A stretch of DNA of 64,000 nt, taken from positions 124,001-188,000 of the forward strand of contig NZ_JBLXIK010000003.1 of assembly GCF_048269565.1 (NCBI RefSeq). Direction: 5' to 3'. The position numbers were made by a program, and so were the translations under genes. Below, one piece after another: positions 33,293 through 40,508 of this stretch. Positions within the stretch are counted from its first letter, which is position 1. The number at the start of each line of letters is the position of its first letter. The DNA comes from Maricaulis sp048269565 (lineage in GTDB: Bacteria; Pseudomonadota; Alphaproteobacteria; Caulobacterales; Maricaulaceae). The notes under the pieces are model-generated. The model did no database searches. It saw nothing but the letters and a program-made list of their open reading frames with translations, and had not been told where the DNA came from.

Positions 33293-35053
33293 TCAGGCCT
33301 GCAGACCTTCGGCCCGCAGCGTTGTGTCCGGGTCGAGGGTGCGCATGGCGGCATATTGCGACAGGAAGACCTCGCCGGACAGCGCCTCGAGGAAGCCGGC
33401 GGCGCCGAGCCGGTCACTGACCGGACCGATCACTTCGGACAGGTGCAGTTTGACACCGGCATCCATCAGGCGGTGATTGATCGCGACCAGGCTTTCCAGC
33501 GCACTGGCATCGACGAAATTGACCGCCGGGAACATCAGGACGAAATCGGTGATACCGTCATTGCCGGCGATAATGTCGGCGACGAGTTCCTCCAGGAAAC
33601 GCGCATTGGCGAAATACAGCGCCCCGTCGACGCGCAGGGCGTAGACATGCGGCGAGATGATCACCTCATGCCGGTTCGGATTGCGGAAATGATGCGTGCC
33701 CGGCACCTGGCCGACGCGCGTCCAGTGCGGCCGCATCGTGCGCTGTAGCGCCGCGCCGACCGAGAGCACCACGCCGAGGGTCAGGCCGATCTCGACGCCG
33801 AGAAACAGCACACCAAACAGGGTCAGAAACGCCGCCGCGCCATCGGCCGGGGCATATTTCCACGCCTTCCACAGACCGCCGAAATCGGCCAGCTTGGCAA
33901 CAGCCACCAGGATGGTCGCGGCCAGGGTTGCCTTGGGCAGGAAGTGGAAGAGGGGGGTTAAAAACACCGCGACCGCCAGGATGACCACCGCCGTCATGAC
34001 GCCGGCCAGCGGGGTTTGCGCGCCGGCGGCCTCATTGACGACCGAGCGGGCAAAACCGCCGGTCACCGGATAGCCGCCGGTCAGGGCGGCGGCCGCATTG
34101 GCCGCGCCGAGGCCGAAGAGTTCGCGGTCCGGATTGACGCTTTCGCGCCGTCTTGCCGCGAGCGACTGGCCGACCGAGACGCTTTCGACGAAGCCGATCA
34201 GGGAGATCAGCGCCGCCGGCCCGATCAGGGCTCGCCAGATATCAAGGCTGACGATGGGCAATTGCAGCGGGGGCAAACCACTCGGCAGGGCGCCGACCAC
34301 GGCCAGATCGGCGCTGTTGTCGAGATGCAGCCCCCAGGCGATGGCGGTGGCCAATACGACGAGGCCGGCCGGGGCGGCGCGGGCGATGCCGCCGGCCATG
34401 TCGTCGCTCAGCTTCATCGCCGTCAACAGGCGCGGCAGCACGGTGCGAGCCGCGACCAGGAAAGCGATACTGCCGACACCGATCACCAGCGCCACCAGAT
34501 TGATCGCGGTCAGCTGCGGCGTCATCGAGAGCAGGATTTCCGGCAGGGTCGAGCCGTGGGAGTTGATGCCGAGGATATGCTTGGCCTGGCTGGCGATGAT
34601 CAGAATCGTCGAGGCGGTAACAAAGGCGCCCACCACCGGCCGGCTGAGGAAGTTGGAGACACTGCCGAGCTTGAACAGGCCAAACATCAGCAGGAAGAAA
34701 CTCGAGAGCGCGGCCAGCGCCCCGGCGGCGGCCATTTGTTGTGCCGGATCGGTCAGTCCGAGATTGCCGATCGCCGCCGCCGTCATCAGGGAGACAACCG
34801 CGACCGGCCCGACGGCCAGCACCCGGCTCGAGCCGAACAGGGCATACGCCACCAGCGGCGCGATCGAGGCATAAAGCCCCGCCTGCGCCGGCAGGCCGGC
34901 GAGCAGGGCATAGGCGAGGCTTTGCGGGATCAGCAGGATCGCCGTGATCAGGCTCGCCAGCGCATCCTCGCCAAAGGTGCGGCGGCTATAGCCCTCCAGC
35001 CATTGCAGACCCGGCAGGATCCGCTTGGCGCGCTGGAAGAGCTCAGACTGCAT
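33293..35053 (-). CDS. SulP-family anion transporter with STAS domain
   Basis: 586 residues. About 11-12 hydrophobic segments; SulP signature region ALLAGLPAQAGLYASIAPLVAYALFGSSR is near residues 50-80. A C-terminal STAS domain (~450-560: VDGALYFANARFLEELV, FVDASALESLV) ends the protein. SulP members carry sulfate, bicarbonate or other anions across the inner membrane. Its start lies inside the end of the persulfide-dioxygenase-like gene (11-nt overlap), which points to a sulfur oxyanion such as sulfite or sulfate as cargo; that is inference. Confidence 0.92.
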   Translation of the reverse strand: MQSELFQRAKRILPGLQWLEGYSRRTFGEDALASLITAILLIPQSLAYALLAGLPAQAGLYASIAPLVAYALFGSSRVLAVGPVAVVSLMTAAAIGNLGLTDPAQQMAAAGALAALSSFFLLMFGLFKLGSVSNFLSRPVVGAFVTASTILIIASQAKHILGINSHGSTLPEILLSMTPQLTAINLVALVIGVGSIAFLVAARTVLPRLLTAMKLSDDMAGGIARAAPAGLVVLATAIAWGLHLDNSADLAVVGALPSGLPPLQLPIVSLDIWRALIGPAALISLIGFVESVSVGQSLAARRRESVNPDRELFGLGAANAAAALTGGYPVTGGFARSVVNEAAGAQTPLAGVMTAVVILAVAVFLTPLFHFLPKATLAATILVAVAKLADFGGLWKAWKYAPADGAAAFLTLFGVLFLGVEIGLTLGVVLSVGAALQRTMRPHWTRVGQVPGTHHFRNPNRHEVIISPHVYALRVDGALYFANARFLEELVADIIAGNDGITDFVLMFPAVNFVDASALESLVAINHRLMDAGVKLHLSEVIGPVSDRLGAAGFLEALSGEVFLSQYAAMRTLDPDTTLRAEGLQA

Positions 35054-35912
35054 TGAGCGGGATTTTCAGATAGCGGCGGCCATTCTCCGCCGGCTCCGGC
35101 AGATGCCCGGCGCGCATATTGACCTGCACCGAGGGCAGGATCAGCGTCGGCATTGACAGCGTCGCGTCGCGCTCCGTGCGCATCTTGACGAATTCCGCTT
35201 CGGTGGTGCCGGCCTTGATATGGATATTGCTGGCCTTCTGCTCGCCAACCGTCGTCTCCCAGGCATAATGCTCGCGGCCCGGCGCCATATAGTCGTGGCA
35301 CATGAAGAGCCGCGTCTCGTCGGGCAGGGCGTAAATCTTCTGGATCGAGTGATACAACGTCGCCGCATCGCCGCCGGGGAAGTCGCAGCGCGCGGTGCCG
35401 AAATCGGGCATGAAGAGCGTGTCGCCGACAAAGCCGGCATCGCCGATATGATAGACCTGACAGGCCGGCGTATGGCCCGGTGTCCAGATCGCCTCGGCCT
35501 CGAGCCCGCCGATCTTGAAGCGCTCGCCATCCTCGAAGAGATGGTCGAATTGCGAGCCGTCATGGGCAAAACCCGGCCCGGCATCGAAGATCTCGCCGAA
35601 CACGTCCTGCACCTGGCTGACATGATTGCCGATGCCGATCCGGCCGCCGAGATGCTCCTTGATATAGGGCGCCGCCGAGAGATGGTCGGCATGGACATGG
35701 GTTTCCAGCACCCACTCCACCGTCAGCCCCTCGGCGCGGACAAATTCGATCACCGTATCGGCCGATTTCGTCGTCGTGCGCCCGGAGGCGGGGCAGTAAT
35801 TGAGCACGGAATCGATCACGGCGGCGCGCTTGGTCGCCGGATCCCAGACGACATAGCTGACCGTGAACGTGTCCGGGTCGAAGAAGGATTTGATTTCCGG
35901 TTTCTGCTTCAT
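35043..35912 (-). CDS. MBL-fold persulfide-dioxygenase-like hydrolase (BLH type)
   Basis: 289 residues from ATG 35912 (MKQKPEIKSFFDPDTFTVSY), the conserved start of the beta-lactamase-like hydrolase/ETHE1-like group. Metal motif THVHADHLSAA (~85) plus TPGHTPACQ and GDTLFMPDFGTARCDF (~170-190) match sulfur dioxygenases that oxidise glutathione persulfide. Cytosolic. It follows a SqrR/BigR-type repressor by 104 nt and overlaps the SulP gene, giving sensing, oxidation and anion export in one operon. Confidence 0.9.
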   Translation of the reverse strand: MKQKPEIKSFFDPDTFTVSYVVWDPATKRAAVIDSVLNYCPASGRTTTKSADTVIEFVRAEGLTVEWVLETHVHADHLSAAPYIKEHLGGRIGIGNHVSQVQDVFGEIFDAGPGFAHDGSQFDHLFEDGERFKIGGLEAEAIWTPGHTPACQVYHIGDAGFVGDTLFMPDFGTARCDFPGGDAATLYHSIQKIYALPDETRLFMCHDYMAPGREHYAWETTVGEQKASNIHIKAGTTEAEFVKMRTERDATLSMPTLILPSVQVNMRAGHLPEPAENGRRYLKIPLNAV

Positions 35913-36016
35913 CGCTGGACTCCTGGGACGCGGATGGCTGCGGTGTGTCTGTAATGGATATAGGGTGTCTGCAAAACTCTGCAAGTACGCAAATGCGATT
36001 GAACCGCCCGCACCGT

Positions 36017-36325
36017 TCAGGCGGGGGCGGGTGGACAATAGGTCTTGTAGAGAGATTCCATGATGGTGCGAATCTCGGCGCTGGCGAGGCTGTAGTAAAT
36101 CGTCTGGTTCTCGCGCCGCGTCGCCACCAGCCCCTTGGCACGCAGGATCGCCAATTGCTGCGACATCGCCTGGTCACGCACCCCCAGCGCCGCCGCCAGC
36201 TCGCCCACCGAGCGCTCCTGATCCACCAGCGCACACAGCGCCAGCAACCGCTTGGGATGCGCCAGCGTCTTCATCACATCAGCGACGCTCTCGGCGACCG
36301 GCTGCATCTCGGTGTAGTCCATCAT
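36017..36325 (-). CDS. SqrR/BigR-like ArsR-family persulfide-sensing repressor
   Basis: 102 residues with an ArsR winged helix (SVGELAAALGVRDQAMSQQLAILRAKGLV). Two cysteines, Cys31 (LLALCALV) and Cys97 (YKTYCPP), are 66 residues apart, the same separation as the persulfide-sensing pair of SqrR (41 and 107). No metal-binding CxC is present. It should de-repress the downstream MBL enzyme and SulP transporter when sulfide or persulfide accumulates. The ATG at 36325 is followed by a second Met. Confidence 0.88.
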   Translation of the reverse strand: MMDYTEMQPVAESVADVMKTLAHPKRLLALCALVDQERSVGELAAALGVRDQAMSQQLAILRAKGLVATRRENQTIYYSLASAEIRTIMESLYKTYCPPAPA

Positions 36326-36403
36326 GGGTGCAAGACTCTGTAGCTATGAGATGATGGAGATATAGGGGCTGGGGTGGTGAAAGGCGAGGGGGCGGGGCAC
36401 TTT

Positions 36404-36587
36404 CCTCCCCGCAACAGCGGGGAGGGGGACCGCGAAGCGGTGGACCCTCCGCCGCCGAGGCTATGGAGGGGGGCGGGGCCGGCGCGCATCGCGCGGCGGT
36501 GCCTGGCGCCGGCGTCTGCCCGCAGCCTGCGGCCGCGGCCCCATCGGCCCGGACTACGTCCGCGCCACTTCCCCGCTAGCGGGGAAG
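36404..36587. repeat. Extragenic palindromic repeat region
   Basis: Within the 526-nt gene-free spacer 36326-36851. It contains hairpin CCTCCCCGC-AACA-GCGGGGAGG (36404-36425) and the perfect 20-bp palindrome CTTCCCCGCTAGCGGGGAAG (36568-36587), separated by GC-rich sequence. This type is common between genes in alphaproteobacteria; no open frame here looks like a protein. Confidence 0.65.
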
Positions 36588-36619
36588 AAAGCGGGGTGGT
36601 GCTCAAGGGTGGTCGAGGA

Positions 36620-36646
36620 GGGACGTGTACCTTTGGTACGCGTCCC
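36620..36646. repeat. GGGACGTGTACC hairpin repeat, copy B
   Basis: GGGACGTGTACC-TTT-GGTACGCGTCCC, followed by GGGGGAAAAGG. Same family and orientation as 9464 and 37954. It lies 205 nt before the DUF5655-type gene; copy C lies 175 nt after it. Confidence 0.75.
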
Positions 36647-36851
36647 GGGGGAAAAGGGTCGACGGGGCGGCTCACCGCAAGAATTTGGTGTCTGCTTACC
36701 TGAACACACGAGCGGATTCCGCACCTTGGTCCAGCCGGGCGCCACTGCCGTGGCTACCACGTCCTGCGAGGGTGTCCTGAGCTGGAACAATGTGCATTTG
36801 AGATCTATACAACTTCCCCAGCTTTCCAGTTTCCGCGGAGACCGTATTTGC

Positions 36852-37778
36852 ATGAGTGATTTGAAACTCTTTCGCCTCCACGCTGATCGCGTCGCGGAGA
36901 TCCACGGTAAGGCCGCTGCTCTGGAAAAGTCGCTGCAGGCGTTGATCGAACGCAATCTGGAAACGTTCCTGGGTGTTCGCTTTCTGGCGTCAGAGTTTTC
37001 GACCGGTCGCGAACATGGCGGGCGCATGGACACGCTGGGCATCGACGAAAATGGATGCCCGGTGATTATTGAGTACAAGCGCGCAACGAATGCGAATGTC
37101 ATCAATCAGGGCCTCTTCTACCTCGATTGGCTTGTTACCCACCGCGGCGACTTCGAAATGTTGGTGCTGAAAAACCTTGGCGCTGAATCTGCGCAGGCGG
37201 TCGAATGGTCGGCACCGAGGTTGATCTGTATCGCTGGCGATTTCAGCAAGTATGATGAGCACGCCATCAAACAGATGAACCACAATATCGAACTGATACG
37301 GTATATGAGGTTCGGTGATGACCTATTGATGCTGGAACAAGTGAACGCCGTCTCCGCGCCAACCAATGGCGCTGCAGCAGCCCAGGTGATGTCCGCCGGT
37401 CCCAGCGGTGCACGAGCCGCCGACAAGACAGTCTCGGACTATTTGGCGCAGGCTGACCAAGAACTCACCGACCGATTTGATGCCTTGAAGGAATACCTGA
37501 CGAATCTGGGAGACGACGTTCAGGTCAAGGCGCTGAAAAAATATTTTGCTTTCAAGCGCATCAAAAACTTCGCCTGCGTTGAGGTCCACACCCGAACCCG
37601 CAATTTGCTGGTTTATGTGAAGGTTGATCCTGACACGATTCAGCTTGAACAGGGGTTTACCCGGGACGTCCGGAAGATCGGACATTTTGGGACAGGGGAT
37701 CTGGAAATCGTTATCAGCTCTGCTGCTGATTTCGAAAGAGCGAAGGCGCTTCTCGATCTTAGCTATGAAAATGGGTGA
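36852..37778 (+). CDS. PD-(D/E)XK nuclease-like protein with DUF5655-type C-terminus
   Basis: 308 residues from ATG 36852 (MSDLKLFRLHADRVAEIHGK). The N-terminal ~150 residues resemble NucS/DUF91-type endonuclease domains: Asp60 (GRMDTLGID), then Glu74-x-Lys76 (VIIEYKRATN) form a D...ExK set with strand-turn-strand spacing. The C-terminal ~110 residues (VSDYLAQADQELTDRFDALKEYL, LLVYVKVDPDTI) match DUF5655. Predicted DNA-cleaving or DNA-binding, possibly defence- or repair-related; no partner gene is adjacent. Its composition looks less GC-rich than its neighbours and it is bracketed by repeats, which suggests acquisition. Confidence 0.8.
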   Translation: MSDLKLFRLHADRVAEIHGKAAALEKSLQALIERNLETFLGVRFLASEFSTGREHGGRMDTLGIDENGCPVIIEYKRATNANVINQGLFYLDWLVTHRGDFEMLVLKNLGAESAQAVEWSAPRLICIAGDFSKYDEHAIKQMNHNIELIRYMRFGDDLLMLEQVNAVSAPTNGAAAAQVMSAGPSGARAADKTVSDYLAQADQELTDRFDALKEYLTNLGDDVQVKALKKYFAFKRIKNFACVEVHTRTRNLLVYVKVDPDTIQLEQGFTRDVRKIGHFGTGDLEIVISSAADFERAKALLDLSYENG

Positions 37779-37802
37779 GGTAATCTCGCTTACTTCCCCA
37801 CC

Positions 37803-37898
37803 GGGCCACACCCCACCCTGAAAACCATGCCGGGATCCGGCCAGACTGGCAAGGCTTCCAGGGATCGCTCCGCCCGGCGTGGGGCGGGCCTGGCGGGA
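37803..37898 (+). repeat. Dispersed repeat unit R2
   Basis: Shares long blocks with 39124-39217, including GAAAACCATGCCGGGATCC, CTGGCAAGG and CAGGGATCGCTCCGCC. The interrupted minus-strand copy is at 8505-8680. It starts 25 nt after the DUF5655-type gene. The spacer 37779-38061 has no gene. Confidence 0.75.
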
Positions 37899-37953
37899 CG
37901 TGAAGGGCGCAGGCTCGTCGATTTTGCCGGCTGCACGCACCGGTCACCGAAGA

Positions 37954-38028
37954 GGGACGTGTACCTCTGGTACGCGTCCCGGGGAAAAGGGGAGTCTGCC
38001 TTGGGACAGGTGCCAGAGCTACCTGCCC
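37954..38028. repeat. Paired-hairpin repeat, copy C
   Basis: GGGACGTGTACC-TCT-GGTACGCGTCCC (37954-37980), then GGGGAAAAGG linker and a second, less perfect hairpin GGGACAGGTGCC-AGA-GCTACCTGCCC near 38003-38028. Same two-hairpin order as copy A at 9464. Confidence 0.75.
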
Positions 38029-38061
38029 TCGTTGCTGCCCATCACCCCCCGCTCATCCCGG

Positions 38062-39009
38062 TCAGAGATCCCAGCTAAACCCCGTCGCCGCTGCCGACAC
38101 GGTCCACAGCCTTTGCATGACCGCCTTGTCATGGGCGTGCGGGTTGAGCGTGCCCTTGCCGACCGGGCCGCCCGTCTGCATTGGGCCGGTGGGACCATAG
38201 AGCGCGCGCGGTTCCAGACCGTCCTCGGTCGCGCACATGACTTCCGGCCAGGAGCCTTTTTCGGCGCTTTGCACCAGCGGCGTCCGGCTCAGCAGCCACC
38301 AGCTCATCCGTGTCAGCAGCCCGCCGCTGGTGGCGATGAGCGAGGTCGCGGATGCGCCGGGGTGACAGACATAGACCCCGACTTCCTTGCCCGCCGCCTT
38401 GAGGCGGTCCTGCAGCTCATAGGCAAACATCATCTGCGCCAGCTTGCTCTGGCTATAGACCGGGTTGGGGCTGTAATTGTGGTCCCAGTTCATGTCGTCG
38501 AACTGGATGGTCCGGATCCCCATATTATAGCCGAGGCTGGCGACCACGACGATCCGGCCGCCGCTCGCCTCGATGCGGCCGAACAGCAGGCCGCTCAGCA
38601 GGAAATGCCCGTAATGATTGGTGCCAAGCTGGCTTTCAAAGCCATCAGGGGTGAGCGTCCGGGTCGGCACTTGCGCAATCGCCGCATTGCAGATCAGCGC
38701 GTCGATCCGCGGCACGGTCTGCAACACCTCCTCCGCCGCTGCGCGCACGCTGGCCAGCTCGGCCAGGTCCATGCGCACGAAACTGACATCGGCCGCCGCG
38801 CCAAATTCCGCCTGCAGCTGTTTGACAGCGGCCGTCGATTTCTCCGCGCTGCGGTTCAGCATCACCAGTCTGGCCCCCTTCGACAAAAGGATGCGCGAGG
38901 CCTGGAAGCCGGCGCCTGCATTGCCGCCGGTGATGACGAAGGTCTTGCCCGCCAGCGAGCCGAGACGCTCCGGCGTCCAGCCCCTGGGTCCGAATGTGGT
39001 ATCTGTCAT
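38062..39009 (-). CDS. SDR-family oxidoreductase (retinol-dehydrogenase-like)
   Basis: 315 residues from ATG 39009 (MTDTTFGPRGWTPERL), with AAGGAG about 8 nt upstream. Rossmann motif TGGNAGAG (~29-36), then CNAAIAQ (~108) and catalytic VYSQSKLAQMM (Tyr-x3-Lys, ~180). The length and C-terminal extension beyond 260 are typical of retinol/protochlorophyllide-type SDRs. Substrate unknown. Stands alone between repeat units R2 and R3. Confidence 0.88.
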   Translation of the reverse strand: MTDTTFGPRGWTPERLGSLAGKTFVITGGNAGAGFQASRILLSKGARLVMLNRSAEKSTAAVKQLQAEFGAAADVSFVRMDLAELASVRAAAEEVLQTVPRIDALICNAAIAQVPTRTLTPDGFESQLGTNHYGHFLLSGLLFGRIEASGGRIVVVASLGYNMGIRTIQFDDMNWDHNYSPNPVYSQSKLAQMMFAYELQDRLKAAGKEVGVYVCHPGASATSLIATSGGLLTRMSWWLLSRTPLVQSAEKGSWPEVMCATEDGLEPRALYGPTGPMQTGGPVGKGTLNPHAHDKAVMQRLWTVSAAATGFSWDL

Positions 39010-39123
39010 GGGCTTGCTCCTTGCGGCACCGGCAGGGCAGCTGGGCGATGCGTGCGTGGGGAAAAACGGGGGCATTCGTCGTTCAAGGCCGCGAAACGCC
39101 TAGCTTGAAAAATCGGGCCCCAG

Positions 39124-39217
39124 CGGCCAAACCCCGCCGTGAAAACCATGCCGGGATCCGCCCTGCCTGGCAAGGATTTCAGGGATCGCTCCGCCCCGCG
39201 CGGCGGCCTTGCCGGGA
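39124..39217 (+). repeat. Dispersed repeat unit R3
   Basis: Second uninterrupted copy of the unit at 37803-37898, about 1.3 kb away in the same orientation, in the 299-nt spacer upstream of the his operon. Confidence 0.75.
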
Positions 39218-39265
39218 GGAATTGGCGTCCGCGCCTGGTCACACCCCTGCACTTGCCCCATTGTA

Positions 39266-39277
39266 TTAGCGCGCTAA
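39266..39277. promoter_or_regulatory. Palindromic operator candidate for the TrpR-like regulator
   Basis: TTAGCGCGCTAA is a perfect 12-bp palindrome, 31 nt before the first ATG of the his operon. A further CGCTA half-site follows at 39279-39284. Position and symmetry fit autoregulation by the TrpR-type protein encoded first in the operon. Confidence 0.55.
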
Positions 39278-39308
39278 CACGCTATATCGAGGCTCAGGAG
39301 GACGATCC

Positions 39309-39629
39309 ATGATCGACGAGACGTCAGATGAACGCCGCAGCGACCAGCCCGACCTGGCTCCGCTCGTCGCCGCATTGCGCGCCATCAAGACCGATGAGGA
39401 GGGCGAACGCTTCCTGCGCGATCTGCTCACGCCGGGCGAGATGAAGACGCTGACCGAGCGCTGGCGCGTCGCCGGCCTGCTCGCCGAGGGCGGTCATTCC
39501 TATCGCGAGATCGCCGAGATGACCGGCGCCTCGACCACCACCGTCACCCGCGTCTCGCGCTTCCTCACCCAGGAGCCCTGGCAGGGCTACCGCCTCATTC
39601 TGCAACGCCTCAAGGAGGCCCAATTGTGA
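39309..39629 (+). CDS. YerC/YecD-type TrpR-family regulator heading the his operon
   Basis: 106 residues. Trp-repressor superfamily helix-turn-helix: LLTPGEMKTLTERWRVAGLLAEGGHSYREIAEMTGASTTTVTRVSRFL, the YerC/YecD signature. Length is normal. RBS AGGAGG precedes the ATG. It overlaps hisG (GTGA), so it is translated with the biosynthetic genes and probably regulates them, likely through a histidine-related signal; the ligand cannot be told from the sequence. A palindrome upstream is a candidate binding site. Confidence 0.9.
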   Translation: MIDETSDERRSDQPDLAPLVAALRAIKTDEEGERFLRDLLTPGEMKTLTERWRVAGLLAEGGHSYREIAEMTGASTTTVTRVSRFLTQEPWQGYRLILQRLKEAQL

Positions 39630-40507
39630 CCCGTTTGCGCATCGCCGTTCAAAGCAAGGGCCGTCTCTCCGAAGGCGGTATGGATCTGTTGAAGCGTTGC
39701 GGTCTGCGCTTCGCCTATGGCCGCGACAAGCTGCACCAGCGCGCCGAGAACATGCCCGTCGACCTGATGCTGGTGCGCGATGACGATATCCCGAATTTCG
39801 TCGCCAGCGGGGCGTGCGATTACGGCATTGTCGGCGAGAATGTACTGCGCGAAGAACAACTTGCCGGTGGCCGCACCTCCGAGCTGGAGATCGCCCTGCG
39901 GCTCGGCTTTGCCACTTGCCGGCTCAAGCTCGCCGTGCCGGTCGAGGGCGAGATCCGGACGCTGGAGGATCTGCAGGGCAAGGCAATCGCCACCTCCTAT
40001 CCCGGCATCACCAAAGCCTATCTTGCGGAGCGCGGTATCGAGGTCGAGATCGTCGAGATGCGCGGTTCGGTCGAGGTCGCGCCGCGGCTGCACATTGCCG
40101 ATGCGATCTGCGATCTGGTCTCCTCCGGCGCGACGCTGCAGGCCAATGGCCTCAAGGCGATCGAGACCGTGTTCGAAAGCGAGGCGGTGCTGATCCGCCG
40201 CAAGGGCGCCCGCGATGCCGAGACCGACGCCATCGCCCGCATCCTGATGCGCCGCGCCGAGGGCGTGATCGCCTCCTCGCAGACCAAATACATCATGCTC
40301 AACGCGCCGAAAGACCGGCTCGACGCCATCCGTGCCTTGCTGCCCGGTGCCGACGCGCCGACCATCGCCCAGGTCGCGGGCCGCGATGATGTGGTGGCGC
40401 TGCACGCGGTCTGCCGCGAGCGCGTCTTCTGGGAAACCCTCGAAGCGCTGGAAAAAGAGGGCGCCCGCGCCATCCTGGTCCTGCCGATCGAAAAAATGCT
40501 GGCCTGA
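39626..40507 (+). CDS. hisG: ATP phosphoribosyltransferase, long form
   Basis: 293 residues from GTG 39626, with AAGGAGG 8 nt upstream. Catalyses the first committed step, ATP + PRPP to phosphoribosyl-ATP. The catalytic body includes LRIAVQSKGRLSEGG and DGIVADSGATL-like DLVSSGATLQANGLK. The C-terminal ~75 residues form the regulatory PII-like domain of the HisG long form that binds histidine, so no HisZ partner is needed. Overlaps the regulator by 4 nt. Confidence 0.95.
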   Translation: MTRLRIAVQSKGRLSEGGMDLLKRCGLRFAYGRDKLHQRAENMPVDLMLVRDDDIPNFVASGACDYGIVGENVLREEQLAGGRTSELEIALRLGFATCRLKLAVPVEGEIRTLEDLQGKAIATSYPGITKAYLAERGIEVEIVEMRGSVEVAPRLHIADAICDLVSSGATLQANGLKAIETVFESEAVLIRRKGARDAETDAIARILMRRAEGVIASSQTKYIMLNAPKDRLDAIRALLPGADAPTIAQVAGRDDVVALHAVCRERVFWETLEALEKEGARAILVLPIEKMLA

Positions 40508-40508
40508 T

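Noticed and set aside
36374..36703. 109-codon frame between the ArsR gene and the DUF5655 gene
   Set aside because: Translation of extragenic palindromes; Pro/Arg-rich with no start context.
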